Below, piece by piece: positions 35,017-43,652 of a DNA stretch of 64,000 nucleotides (position 1 is its first letter; every line of letters starts with the position of its first letter). The stretch comes from Pseudoxanthomonas daejeonensis (GTDB taxonomy: Bacteria; Pseudomonadota; Gammaproteobacteria; Xanthomonadales; Xanthomonadaceae), in assembly GCF_010093205.1 (NCBI RefSeq), contig NZ_PDWN01000017.1:1-64000 (forward strand), written 5' to 3'. The translations under genes were made by a program, and so were the position numbers. Below the pieces are notes generated by a model, which made no database searches, had not been told where the DNA came from, and was given only the letters and a program-made list of their open reading frames with translations.

Positions 35017-35739
35017 ATGAGGGGTTTCCTCGTTGTCGTAGGGTTCGTGCTGTCGCTGTACTGCGCCGCGGCGCAGGCCAATCCGCTGAAGGAACTGGTG
35101 TCTTCGCGCGGCACCTCCACGATCAAGTACGAACGTGCCGTCGGCAAGCGCGCCGAGTTCGCGCAGTTGTCCGCCGACGGCCCGGCGGCCGGGGTGGCGG
35201 TGACGGTGGTGGATGACGGCGGTACCGGCGCCGGCGAGAAGGTCGCCGCTGCCTATCTCGAAGGGCTGCGCAAGGTGCTGCCGCAGTCCGGTCCGTTGGC
35301 CGCCGGGGACGGCACCTCGCCGCAGTTCGTGGCGCGCATCGCCCTGTCCGCACACGAGGGCCGGGCCGGCGAGGCGACGAAGCTGATCGTGGGCGCCCAG
35401 GGCACCACCTGCATGCAGGTGAGCAAGGACAAGATGCAGTGCCAGGAGATCGGCCCCGCACCCAACGCGATGGGCAAGACCGCGGCCACCTGGATCAACC
35501 CGGAACTGACCGTGATGATCCGCCTGTACCGGTTCGATCCCCGGGACAGTTCGGTGGCGCCGGTGGTGGTGTTCGAAGACCTGTATTCGCTGTCCTATGT
35601 CCAGACCGAATGCACCGATCCGGGTGCGGCCGCGGCCGCGGTGGCGCGCCTGCTCGGCGAGACGGCCCTGTCCAGCCGGGCGGTCAACATCGACTTCCCT
35701 ACCACCCCGCGCGCGCTGGGCTGCAACGCCAAGACCTGA
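35017..35739 (+). CDS. Secreted hypothetical protein, NPLKEL family, paralog A
   Basis: A 240-aa protein with a signal peptide (MRGFLVVVGFVLSLYCAAAQA), after which the mature chain begins NPLKELVSSRG. Features include YERAV, a GTTCMQVSKDKMQCQEIG two-cysteine hairpin (about 130-146), MIRLYRFD and VVFEDLYSLSYVQTEC. It shares start motif, cysteine spacing and strand order with the 235-aa protein at 54385, so the two are paralogs. Family and role unknown; a periplasmic location is likely. The ATG at 35017 is chosen for its signal peptide. Confidence 0.7.
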   Translation: MRGFLVVVGFVLSLYCAAAQANPLKELVSSRGTSTIKYERAVGKRAEFAQLSADGPAAGVAVTVVDDGGTGAGEKVAAAYLEGLRKVLPQSGPLAAGDGTSPQFVARIALSAHEGRAGEATKLIVGAQGTTCMQVSKDKMQCQEIGPAPNAMGKTAATWINPELTVMIRLYRFDPRDSSVAPVVVFEDLYSLSYVQTECTDPGAAAAAVARLLGETALSSRAVNIDFPTTPRALGCNAKT

Positions 35740-35788
35740 CCGCCGCGGGTGCGGGCAGGCACGCGGGAAAACCGATGAAGGAAGCTCC

Positions 35789-36325
35789 ATGAGGTCGAAC
35801 GTCGCGCTGTGCCTGGCCGCGCTGCTGCTCCCGGGTGCAGCGCTGGCCTGCGATCCCGCGGGCGCCTACGGCATCGCGTTCGGCGACAAGCCCGGCCGCG
35901 ATGCACGCAAGCAGCCGGGCAGCGGCACGGTGACGATCTGGTACCAGGTCACGCCGCCGCAGCCCGACACGCGCTTCGACCGCTACCTGGTGCGCACCGA
36001 CGCGGCCACCGGCAGGATCTACCAGGTCGATGGCGTCAGGACGATCATCCCGCTGGAGCGTTCGGAGGGCCTCACCGATGCACAACGCGCGGCCGGCGTG
36101 CAGCAGGCCGAGGCGTTCGCGCAGGATTACTTCGCATCGCTGCCACCCGATATCCGGTCGCGACTGGTCGACGAATACGGCACCTCGCACCGGGAAGGCG
36201 CGATCGCCGACGGCACGTGGATGACAGTGGACGTCAATTTTTCCTGGGACGTCACCGTGTCGTGCCGCGACCTGGCCGGCGAACGGGTGATGGGAGAGCG
36301 GGTGCTGCCGGAAATGTTCAGGTAG
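35789..36325 (+). CDS. Secreted hypothetical protein, 178 aa
   Basis: A 178-aa protein with a signal peptide (MRSNVALCLAALLLPGAALA, cut before CDPAGAYG). An alternative is a lipoprotein, since LALAC resembles a lipobox. The mature part has VTIWYQVTPPQPDTRFDRY, RTDAATGRIYQVDG and a final DVNFSWDVTVSCRDLAGERV. It lies 49 bp after the NPLKEL paralog in the same direction and may be co-transcribed with it. Family not recognised. Confidence 0.65.
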   Translation: MRSNVALCLAALLLPGAALACDPAGAYGIAFGDKPGRDARKQPGSGTVTIWYQVTPPQPDTRFDRYLVRTDAATGRIYQVDGVRTIIPLERSEGLTDAQRAAGVQQAEAFAQDYFASLPPDIRSRLVDEYGTSHREGAIADGTWMTVDVNFSWDVTVSCRDLAGERVMGERVLPEMFR

Positions 36326-36379
36326 CGGGTCCGATCCAGGCAACAGTGGAACTAGAACCCGTTCAACAGCGAGGACGCC

Positions 36380-36721
36380 ATGGCCAAGTACCTGATCTCC
36401 TTTCCCGGCGCGGCGATGGTCGCGCGCGGCGACGAACTGGAGGCTGCGGGCCGCGACTCGCGCGCGGTGATCGAAGCGGCGAAGGCCGCCGGGGTGTACG
36501 TGTTCGCCGGCGGCCTCGACGAATCCGTGCGGCCGGTGCTGGTCTCGGCGGACGGGACGATCCGCGAAGGCGGCTATCCGTGGGGACCGTCGCTCGATGG
36601 CGGCTTCACCGTGCTGGAACTGCCCACGCGCGAGGACGCCATCGCCTGGGCCGCGCGCATCGCCAAGGCCTGCCGCTGCGCGCAGGAGCTGCGGGTGTTC
36701 ATGTTCGACCCGGCGTCCTGA
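36380..36721 (+). CDS. YCII-related domain protein
   Basis: A 113-aa ferredoxin-like alpha/beta protein of the YCII/DGPF family. The core AKYLISFPGAAMV strand, the AKAAGVYVFAGGLDE turn and FTVLELPTREDAIAWAARIAKA helix are visible. Family members are small dimeric enzymes or binding proteins, often next to ECF sigma factors, but none is near here. GAGGACGCC precedes the ATG with only weak RBS character. Role unknown. Confidence 0.75.
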   Translation: MAKYLISFPGAAMVARGDELEAAGRDSRAVIEAAKAAGVYVFAGGLDESVRPVLVSADGTIREGGYPWGPSLDGGFTVLELPTREDAIAWAARIAKACRCAQELRVFMFDPAS

Positions 36722-36781
36722 CGGCCGCGTGCACACCGTCGACCGAACAGTGCGCAACACCACGCAGGAAGAAGGACCGAT

Positions 36782-37798
36782 ATGGCACGAAGCACCTGCA
36801 TTTCGCCGCTGGCCTGGATGCTGGCCACCCTGGTGGCTATCGCGTTGTGCATTGCCGACGTCGCCGCCCAGCCGGGCGCCAGGCAACCCGGCGACTATCC
36901 GCTGACTGCCGACTCGCGGGTCCAGGCCGGCGTGCCGCATGGCCGGCTGGAGGGGCCGTTCGAGTTCCACAGCCGCGTCTTCGCCGGCACCGTGCGCCGC
37001 TACTGGATCTACGTGCCGGTGCAGTACGACGGCAGCCGGCCGGCGAGCCTGCTGGTGTTCCAGGATGGCCAGCGCGCGACCAATCCGCAGGGGTCGCTGC
37101 GCGTGCAGAACGTGCTGGACAACCTGATCCATCGCGGCGAGATCCCGGTGACCATCGGACTGTTCATCACCCCCGGCAATCGCTCCGCGCACTATCCCGA
37201 CGACCTGGGCATGTCCAACCCGGACCATCGCGCAGAAGAGTACGACGCGCTCGACGACCGCTATGCGCGCATGCTCGTCGAGGAGGTGCTGCCGCTGCTC
37301 GACGCCCGCTTCCGGCTCGCCGACGATCCGGCGCAGCGGGCGATCGGTGGCACCAGCAGCGGCGCGATCTGCGCGTTCACCGTCGCCTGGCATCGGCCCG
37401 ACGTGTTCGGCAAGGTCATCAGCATGATCGGCAGCTACACCTCGATCGGTTACCGGCCCGCGCAGGACGGCAAGCCCATGGTGCCTGGTGGCGACCTGTA
37501 TCCGGGGCTGGTCCGCAAGAGTCCGATCCGGCCGCTGCGGATCTTCCTGCAGGACGGTGCGAACGACCTCGACAACGAGCACGGCCACTGGTTCCTGGCC
37601 AACCAGCAGATGCTCGCCGCGCTGCACTGGGCCAACGCCCATGCGGACAGCGAAGGTGATCGCGGCCCGCGCTACGACGTCGCCCATGCCTGGGGCGACG
37701 GCGGCCACTCCGACGCGCATGGCGGCGCGCTGCTGCCGGACATCCTGCGCTGGCTGTGGCGGGATGCGCCGACGGCCGCGGAGCCGCCCGCAGGTTGA
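36782..37798 (+). CDS. Secreted esterase (Fes/IroE-like alpha/beta hydrolase)
   Basis: A 338-aa putative esterase with a signal peptide (hydrophobic LAWMLATLVAIALCIADVAA). RRYWIYVPVQYD opens the esterase-D/enterochelin-esterase-like domain. The nucleophile S192 lies in GGTSSGAIC; the acid is probably the Asp in LQDGANDLDN and the base the His in GDGGHSDAHG. A siderophore or carbohydrate ester is a possible substrate; nothing nearby decides it. It follows the YCII gene by 60 bp. Confidence 0.8.
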   Translation: MARSTCISPLAWMLATLVAIALCIADVAAQPGARQPGDYPLTADSRVQAGVPHGRLEGPFEFHSRVFAGTVRRYWIYVPVQYDGSRPASLLVFQDGQRATNPQGSLRVQNVLDNLIHRGEIPVTIGLFITPGNRSAHYPDDLGMSNPDHRAEEYDALDDRYARMLVEEVLPLLDARFRLADDPAQRAIGGTSSGAICAFTVAWHRPDVFGKVISMIGSYTSIGYRPAQDGKPMVPGGDLYPGLVRKSPIRPLRIFLQDGANDLDNEHGHWFLANQQMLAALHWANAHADSEGDRGPRYDVAHAWGDGGHSDAHGGALLPDILRWLWRDAPTAAEPPAG

Positions 37799-37978
37799 GG
37801 CCGTCGCGTCCGGGACACCGCGTCCGGCGATGCGCGCACCCCTGCCATGCACGCTGCGTCGCCCGCCGCTGGCCCGACCGCGGGCCGCACCCGGGTCGCA
37901 CCGGCGCGCTGGCAGTCACCGCGCGCTTTAGGCGGATGCCCTGATGCCGCAGTGGCGCGGTCGATCGGGAACACGCAG

Positions 37979-38776
37979 ATGAAGACGCAGGTCATGTGGG
38001 GGCTGGCGATGCTGTCGCTGGCCACGTCTACCGGTGCCTGGGCCCAGGACGCCATCGTCGGCGAGAAGGGAACGGCCGCGGACGAGGGCATCGTCGGCGA
38101 GAAGCGACCGGCCAATGAGCAGGGCGTCATCGGCGAGAAGCGCCCAGCCAACGAACAGGGCGTCATCGGCGACAAGACCCAGCGTGGCAATGGCGTCGTG
38201 GGCGAGAAGGGGCGCGCCACGCAGAGCGGCGCCACGTCGGTCCCGATGCTGTTGCCGGAGGCCAGCCGGCTGCTGCGGCAACCGACGACCGCGGTGCGCT
38301 ATCGGCCGCCCGCAGTGAAGTTGCAGCAGCTGCCCGCCGAGGTCAGGACCACGCAGTTGCAGACCAGCGACCTGGGCACGCCGTTCCGGATCGAACCGGC
38401 AAGCCCGCCCGGTACCGACCGGCAGTGGTATGCCAGCCAGATCTCAAGCCTTACCAGCGCGATGGACGTGATGGAACTGGTCAGCAGCGGTGGCCGCAAT
38501 GGCGGCGGCTTCGGCGTGGCGTTCCCTGTGCAGGCCGGCTACCGCTACCTGGTCGACTGCGCGATGGCGCGTGCCACCGATTTCGAGTTCAGCCATTCCG
38601 GCCTGGGCCCGGTCTGGAGCGCGGGCCGCGTCACCGCCAACGACGGGATCGTGACCCTGGTGTCCGCGCCGGTGACCGGCGCTGGACGGGCGCGGGTGGA
38701 GTTCGAGGCGCTCAGTGCACCGGGTGCGACCTGGCAGTGGCGCGGCTGCGAGATCACGCCACTGCGGGTGCGTTGA
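37979..38776 (+). CDS. Secreted protein with five 12-residue VGEK repeats
   Basis: A 265-aa protein with a signal peptide (MKTQVMWGLAMLSLATSTGAWAQ). A repeat block at residues 25-77 has [IV][VI]G[ED]K at 27, 39, 51, 63 and 74, spaced about 12. Two of the repeats, KRPANEQGVIG, are nearly identical at DNA level. The C-terminal 150 residues form a beta-rich domain (AMDVMELVSSGGRNGGGFGVAFPVQAG in part, ending RGCEITPLRV) with two cysteines. I do not recognise the family. The repeats could be a surface-exposed spacer or binding array. Confidence 0.65.
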   Translation: MKTQVMWGLAMLSLATSTGAWAQDAIVGEKGTAADEGIVGEKRPANEQGVIGEKRPANEQGVIGDKTQRGNGVVGEKGRATQSGATSVPMLLPEASRLLRQPTTAVRYRPPAVKLQQLPAEVRTTQLQTSDLGTPFRIEPASPPGTDRQWYASQISSLTSAMDVMELVSSGGRNGGGFGVAFPVQAGYRYLVDCAMARATDFEFSHSGLGPVWSAGRVTANDGIVTLVSAPVTGAGRARVEFEALSAPGATWQWRGCEITPLRVR

Positions 38777-38793
38777 GGGGACGGGGCCGGCGC

Positions 38794-38816
38794 GGCAGCG
38801 CGGTCTTCGCGCTGCC
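38794..38816 (+). terminator. GC-rich hairpin after the VGEK-repeat gene
   Basis: A perfect 9-bp stem GGCAGCGCG (38794-38802) / CGCGCTGCC (38808-38816) with loop GTCTT lies 18 bp after the stop. No T-tract follows, so it is probably a weak or rho-assisted terminator. Confidence 0.5.
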
Positions 38817-38995
38817 CGCCGCGCCACGTTGCGCAACCCTGTCGATCCGCAGGCCGAAGCTGTCGGCGATGCGGAAGGCCAGCCGCTGAGCCGCCCGTAC
38901 GGCGAACTCCCGGCTGAACGGGACGGCCGTTTGCCAACCAATGGCAGGGTGGAAGCGCCGCGGCTCGCCTCTAGCCTGAGCGTCACTTCCGACGG

Positions 38996-39721
38996 ATGGC
39001 CGCCTCCATGCGCACGACTGCCCTTGCTGCGACTGCCTTGCTGCTGGTCGCCCCGCTGTCGGCCTGCACCCCGGCGCAGCTGCGCATGCCCGAAGGCTTC
39101 GGTGCGGACACAGTGGCGTACGAGGTGAGCGGGCATTCGCCGCGGCGGTTCAACGAGCCGGTGCGCTTCGGACCCTACAGCGCGCTGGAAATGGAGGAAG
39201 GTTCGACCTTCGCCTGGGCGGTGCCGCTGCCGGGATTCGACGTGGGCCGCACGAGCAAGCCGTACGCCTACACACTGGTGGCGCGCGACCTGCCGCCGGT
39301 GCAGGTGCAGTGCCTGACGCGTGCGTGGACGGCCGGCGCCGGACGCGAATCGCGACGCGCCACGGTCGACCTGACCCCGCTGTCCGGGCCCCTGCTGGCC
39401 TGTGGCCTGCAGCTGGATGGCGAGGCGGCGCAACCGCTGGAGGTCGCCCGCGAGGGCCGCCACCTGCAGGGGCGGCTGCTGGCGCCGTGGGGCCACGAGT
39501 ACGCCGTGCACGGCTTGAACGGCTACGAGGGAACGCCGATCACCGCGGCCGAGCCGACCGGCTACGCCATCGTCGATGGCGCCACCACGCTGGCCGTGGT
39601 CGACGTGCTCAACGGCGGCCGCGTGCACCTGGCGCGCACGCTCGACGACGAGCAGCGCGTGTACTTCGCCGCCACCGCGGCCGCGCTGCTGCTGCTCGAT
39701 CCGGCGCTCGGCGAGGGCTGA
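38996..39721 (+). CDS. Predicted lipoprotein, 241 aa
   Basis: A 241-aa protein with a type II signal peptide; lipobox LSAC places the acylated cysteine at C24 (or C20 if the ATG at 39008 is used). The mature chain is beta-rich, with RFGPYSALEMEEGSTFAWAVPLPG, QVQCLTRAW and VVDVLNGGRVHLARTLDDEQ segments. No known domain is recognised. It is probably on the periplasmic side of the outer membrane, since no Asp follows the Cys. It precedes the GH20 lipoprotein gene by 85 bp. Confidence 0.65.
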   Translation: MAASMRTTALAATALLLVAPLSACTPAQLRMPEGFGADTVAYEVSGHSPRRFNEPVRFGPYSALEMEEGSTFAWAVPLPGFDVGRTSKPYAYTLVARDLPPVQVQCLTRAWTAGAGRESRRATVDLTPLSGPLLACGLQLDGEAAQPLEVAREGRHLQGRLLAPWGHEYAVHGLNGYEGTPITAAEPTGYAIVDGATTLAVVDVLNGGRVHLARTLDDEQRVYFAATAAALLLLDPALGEG

Positions 39722-39806
39722 GGGCGAAACGACCGGGCATGGTTCGGGTGCGGAAAAGGATCGCTGCCACTATCCTGACCCGGTCCTTTCCAGGTGCCGC
39801 CCAACG

Positions 39807-41333
39807 ATGAAGTTGCCGATCGCGTCCAAGGTCCTGCTCGCCTGCCTGCTCGCCTTTGCCATCGCCGGCTGCAGCAAGGCGCCACCGGAGGCCACCGCTG
39901 AAGCCGCGGCCCCGCTGGCGCAGATCGTGCCGTTGCCGCAGTCGGTGGAGATGAAGTCCGGCGCGTTGGAGTTCTCCGATGCGGTGGCGCTGGATCTGCC
40001 GGTCACCGCACCCAACGCACGACGCGCACTGGAAGAGCTGCTGGCCGGCCTGGGCATCAGGCAGGACGATGCGGCGCCGGTGCGCATCCGCCTGCAGCAG
40101 GTGGACGAACCGGCGCTGGGCGCCGAAGGCTACCGGCTGGTGGTGGGCGAGGGCATCGACCTGGTCGCCAACAACGACACCGGCCTGCTGCATGCGGTGC
40201 AGAGCCTGCGCCAGCTGCTGCCCGCGCAGGCGCAACCCGGATACCGGCTGCCACGCATGGCGGTCACCGATGCGCCGGCGTACCCGTGGCGCGGCGTGTC
40301 GCTGGACGTGGCCCGCAGCTTCCTGCCGGTGGCGTACCTGGAAAAGCACATCGACCGCATGGCGATGTTCAAGATGAACCGGCTGCACCTGCACCTGACC
40401 GACGACCAGGGCTGGCGCATGGAGATCAAGCGCTATCCGAAGCTGGTGGAGATCGGCGGTGCCAGCGCGGTCAAGGGCGGGCGCAGCGGCTGGTACACGC
40501 AGGACCAGCTGCGCCACCTGGTCGCCTACGCGCAGGCGCGCGGCATCACCATCGTGCCGGAGATCGACATGCCCGGCCACGTGCAGGCTTTGCTGGCCTC
40601 GTACAACGAACTGGCCTGCGACGACGAGGACAACCTGTCGACCTACGACGGCCTGGAAGTGGGCTTCAGCGTGCTGTGCCTGGATAAGCCCGAGGTGGTC
40701 TATCCGTTCGTGCGCAACGTGCTGGAGGAAGTGCTGGCGGTGTTCCCCTCGCAGGAGATCCACATCGGCGGCGACGAGATCAAGCACCCGCTGTACGCGC
40801 AGTTCGTCGCCCGCACCGCGGCGATGGTGCAGGAGATGGGGCGCACGCCGATCGCGTGGGAAGAGGGTTCGGTGGCCGACACCACGCCCGAGGTGATGCT
40901 GCAGCTGTGGAACGACGGCTACGCCATCGACGCGGCGGTGGAGAAGGGCCACCCGCTGATCCTGTCGCCGTGCACGTACTTCTACGTCGACCACGGCAAC
41001 TACGCCGGCCAGCCGCAGACCTACGACTGGTGCCGCAAGGAAGGCGTGCCGATGGCGCGGATCTACAGCTTCGATCCGTCGAAGTTCAAGACCGCGGTGG
41101 GCGTGGAAGCGGCGCTGTGGACCGAGCTGGTCCACGACGATGCGGCCGCCGACAACCGGCTGTGGCCGCGACTGGCCGCCGTGTCCGAAGTGGCGTGGAC
41201 GCCGGTCGCACGGCGCGACTACGCCGGCTTCGTCCAGCGCATGGGCGCGCTGCGCCCGCACCTGGACGCGCAGGGCATCGGTTACCACGCCGAACCGGAC
41301 CTGGGCTGGGACAAGGCGCAAGGCGCACGCTGA
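39807..41333 (+). CDS. Beta-N-acetylhexosaminidase, GH20 lipoprotein
   Basis: A 508-aa GH20 enzyme that removes terminal GlcNAc/GalNAc from chitin oligomers or glycans. A lipobox AIAGC sets C22 as the lipid anchor. A GH20b-like N-terminal domain (about 40-150) precedes the barrel (about 160-490). The catalytic pair D323-E324 lies in HIGGDEIK, with MNRLHLHLTDDQGWR and EIDMPGHVQALL typical of the substrate site. It would act at the cell surface or in the periplasm. A hairpin follows. The LPMO-like protein 7 kb upstream may share a substrate (inference). Confidence 0.92.
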   Translation: MKLPIASKVLLACLLAFAIAGCSKAPPEATAEAAAPLAQIVPLPQSVEMKSGALEFSDAVALDLPVTAPNARRALEELLAGLGIRQDDAAPVRIRLQQVDEPALGAEGYRLVVGEGIDLVANNDTGLLHAVQSLRQLLPAQAQPGYRLPRMAVTDAPAYPWRGVSLDVARSFLPVAYLEKHIDRMAMFKMNRLHLHLTDDQGWRMEIKRYPKLVEIGGASAVKGGRSGWYTQDQLRHLVAYAQARGITIVPEIDMPGHVQALLASYNELACDDEDNLSTYDGLEVGFSVLCLDKPEVVYPFVRNVLEEVLAVFPSQEIHIGGDEIKHPLYAQFVARTAAMVQEMGRTPIAWEEGSVADTTPEVMLQLWNDGYAIDAAVEKGHPLILSPCTYFYVDHGNYAGQPQTYDWCRKEGVPMARIYSFDPSKFKTAVGVEAALWTELVHDDAAADNRLWPRLAAVSEVAWTPVARRDYAGFVQRMGALRPHLDAQGIGYHAEPDLGWDKAQGAR

Positions 41334-41356
41334 TCCGACCGTGCATTTCCCCGTCC

Positions 41357-41385
41357 GCACCGGCAGGGTTTACCTGCCGGCGTGC
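41357..41385. terminator. Hairpin after the GH20 gene
   Basis: A perfect 8-bp stem CCGGCAGG (41360-41367) / CCTGCCGG (41373-41380) with loop GTTTA, extended outside by GCA/TGC after one bulge. It lies 26 bp past the stop and has no T-tract. Probable terminator. Confidence 0.6.
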
Positions 41386-41536
41386 GGCGGATCACCAGGC
41401 CGCACGGCACACCTCGATCTCCAGAGGCGCGCCTGCATCGGCGACGACCTCGCTTGAGGGCTCTTGCCGCCGCCCGGGATGACGGCCGCCGGATGGCCGG
41501 TCAGATCCAGTGCACCACCCACCGCCAGGAGCACCG

Positions 41537-41959
41537 ATGCAGATCGCTTTCATCGAAGACGCCGCCGGCATCGACCGCAGCTTCGAGCTGATGTCGCGGT
41601 TGCGGCCGCGCCTGTCGCGCGAGGACTATCTCGCCGCGGTGCCGCGGCTGATGGCCACCAGCGGTTACCGGCTGGTGGGGCTGGAGGACGGGGGCCTGCG
41701 CGCGCTGGCCGGCATCCGCATCGGCGAGTGGCTGCACGGCGGCCGCTACCTGGAAATCGAGGAACTGGTCACCGCCGAGGCCGACCGTTCGCGCGGTTAC
41801 GGCCACGCGCTGCTGGCCTGGATCGCCGCGTACGCACGCACGCAGGAGTGCCGCCAGCTGCGCCTGGTTTCCGGCGTGCAACGCAGCGACGCGCACCGCT
41901 TCTACGCGCGCGAAGGCATGGCCTGGGAAGCCAAATATTTTTCGATGGACCTGGCCTGA
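41537..41959 (+). CDS. GNAT family N-acetyltransferase
   Basis: A 140-aa GNAT acyltransferase. YLEIEELVTAEADRSRGYGHALLAWI contains motif A with the acetyl-CoA binding pattern R-S-R-G-Y-G-H, and the end HRFYAREGMAWEAKYFSM is the typical motif B/C. It uses acetyl-CoA to modify an amine; the substrate is unknown. AGGAG lies seven bases before the ATG at 41537, which I prefer to a GTG-type start nine codons upstream. Confidence 0.85.
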   Translation: MQIAFIEDAAGIDRSFELMSRLRPRLSREDYLAAVPRLMATSGYRLVGLEDGGLRALAGIRIGEWLHGGRYLEIEELVTAEADRSRGYGHALLAWIAAYARTQECRQLRLVSGVQRSDAHRFYAREGMAWEAKYFSMDLA

Positions 41960-42031
41960 CCCAAGCCATCGCCGGTCCGGCCGTCATTTCCATCCACTGA
42001 TGCTTCGATCCATTGATGCAAGGAGTCGTCC

Positions 42032-42469
42032 ATGTCCTTCCTGGCCCTCGTTCTCGCCGCCGCATCGACCGCTGCCGCGCCTGTCGCGATCGAACCTGCC
42101 ACCCGTGCCGCGCTCGAGGCGACCTGCCTGGACTATGTCGACGGCCAGCTCGAGGGTGATCCGGCGCGCGTGGCGCGCGCGCTGCATCCGGACCTGGCCA
42201 AGCGGCGCGTGCTCGGCGAAACGCCCGACGAACGCCTGGGCCTGCGCCGGATGGGCAGGGAGGAGCTGGTCGAACTGACCCGGCAGGGCGCGCTGAAGAC
42301 GCCGCGGGAACAATGGAACCGCAGTTGCACCGTGCTCGACGTCGCTGGCGATGCGGCGGTGGTGCGCGCCGAGACGCCGTGGTTCGTGGACTTCTTCCAC
42401 GTGGGCCGTTTCGGCGAGCGCTGGATCATCGTCAACGCGCTCTGGTACCAGAAGCCGCGCGACAAGTGA
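42032..42469 (+). CDS. NTF2-like / putative lumazine-binding family protein
   Basis: A 145-aa protein with a short hydrophobic N-terminus (MSFLALVLAAASTAAAPVA, probably a signal peptide). An NTF2-like cone fold follows: ATCLDYVDGQLEGDPARVARALHPDLAKR, then GDAAVVRAETPWFVDFFHVGRFGERWIIVNALWY (in parts). The family also covers DUF4440/lumazine-binding-like proteins, with no single known activity. It is probably periplasmic. Confidence 0.78.
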   Translation: MSFLALVLAAASTAAAPVAIEPATRAALEATCLDYVDGQLEGDPARVARALHPDLAKRRVLGETPDERLGLRRMGREELVELTRQGALKTPREQWNRSCTVLDVAGDAAVVRAETPWFVDFFHVGRFGERWIIVNALWYQKPRDK

Positions 42470-42770
42470 CCGGCCACCCTGGCAGCGCCGCGTCGATGTC
42501 GCCCGCCCTGCCGGAACGCATCGCCAGGAACGCCTGATCGGGCGTGCTCGACGCCGGCCTGCGCCGCGGCCTAGGTGGCGGACACGGCTCCGCCCTGCAC
42601 ATCGTGCAACCGAACCCCAAGCCGCGCTGAACCGCTTTCCTTCCTTTGCAACCGACCGCCGACGTGCGACGCGCGTTTCACGTGCTGCCGTCCACGTTGT
42701 CCGCACCTGCACGCTGCAGGGACGCCCGGACACGGGCGACTCGACAGAAAACGACAGAAGGAAATGCATC
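42470..42770. other. 301-bp gap, no gene supported
   Basis: Between the NTF2-like gene and the GTG start at 42771 I see no convincing gene. A short open stretch near 42560-42630 (GLGGGHGSALHIVQ in one frame) faintly recalls a kinase G-box but has no start, RBS or remaining domain. The last 20 bases contain the RBS of the next gene. Confidence 0.4.
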
Positions 42771-43550
42771 GTGGACAACAACAAGAATGAAACCCGCGAC
42801 CTCAATCGCGATCCGATCAGTGGCACGCCGGGCTCGCATCCGGTCGGCGTCGGCGTGGGTGGCGTGGGCGGGGCGGCGGCGGGCATGGTGGTCGGCGCGC
42901 TGGCCGGGCCGCTGGGCATGCTCATCGGCGGCGGCATCGGCACGCTGGTCGGCGCGGCCGCCGGCAAGGGCGTGGCCGAGCGCATCGATCCCACCGGCGA
43001 GGAAGCGTTCTGGCGCGAGACCTACACCTCGCGTCCGTACCATGACGCGAACTTCGACTACGAGAACGATTACGCACCGGCTTACAGCTATGGCGTGGAC
43101 GCGCGCAGCCGCATGACCGGGCGCCAGTGGGACGACAGCCTCGAGCGGGAGCTGGGCACCGGCTGGGGCCAGGTCCGCGGCCAGTCCAAGCTGGAATGGG
43201 ACCACGCCCGCGACGCGGTGCGCGACGCCTGGGATCGCAGCGACCGCACCTATCGCGCCTACGATGCCAGCGACCGGCATTACGCCAGCCAGTTTGATGG
43301 GGTCGATTACCGTGACGGCGAAGCGTCCTACGAGGACTATCGCCCGGCGTACCGCTACGGCACCCAGGCCCGCGCCCGGTACGCGGACCGGCAGTGGGAC
43401 GATCGCCTGGAGAGCGAGCTCGGCCAGGGCTGGGACAAGGTCAAGGGCAACTCGCGCCTGGGCTGGGAGAAGGCCAAGGCTGCGACCCGCGATGCCTGGC
43501 ACGGCGTTGAGCGCGTGCTGCCGGGTGATGCCGACGGCGACGGCCGCTGA
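42771..43550 (+). CDS. Glycine-zipper protein with two long internal repeats
   Basis: A 259-aa protein that starts at GTG 42771 (AAGGAAA upstream); the nearby ATG at 42764 is out of frame. A glycine-zipper stretch (about 25-65, GVGGVGGAAAGMVVGALAG) could insert in or associate with membranes. Two repeats of about 65 residues follow, each with Y-G-x-x-ARxR-x-x-x-RQWDD-x-LE-x-ELG-x-GW and ending ARDAVRDAW or KAATRDAW. The family is not named but resembles stress-related Gly-zipper proteins next to YsnF/CsbD-like genes. A strong terminator follows. Confidence 0.75.
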   Translation: MDNNKNETRDLNRDPISGTPGSHPVGVGVGGVGGAAAGMVVGALAGPLGMLIGGGIGTLVGAAAGKGVAERIDPTGEEAFWRETYTSRPYHDANFDYENDYAPAYSYGVDARSRMTGRQWDDSLERELGTGWGQVRGQSKLEWDHARDAVRDAWDRSDRTYRAYDASDRHYASQFDGVDYRDGEASYEDYRPAYRYGTQARARYADRQWDDRLESELGQGWDKVKGNSRLGWEKAKAATRDAWHGVERVLPGDADGDGR

Positions 43551-43576
43551 GTCGCGGCGACCTGGCGTGATGACGA

Positions 43577-43608
43577 AGAAGGCACCGTTCGCGGTGCCTT
43601 CTTTCCTT
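43577..43608. terminator. Intrinsic terminator after the Gly-zipper gene
   Basis: A perfect 10-bp stem AGAAGGCACC (43577-43586) / GGTGCCTTCT (43593-43602) with loop GTTCGC, followed by TTCCTTG on the plus strand. It could also serve the convergent small gene at 43653-43823 on the minus strand, where AGAAGG... is preceded by few T. Confidence 0.8.
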
Positions 43609-43652
43609 GTCCGGGCGAGGGTGACCGCAGCGGGGCGGTGCCGGTGCCTCGG

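Noticed and set aside
42540-42630. Remnant of a histidine kinase ATPase domain (GLGGGHGSALHIVQ)
   Set aside because: Only about 14 residues resemble a G-box, with no flanking domain; chance is as likely.
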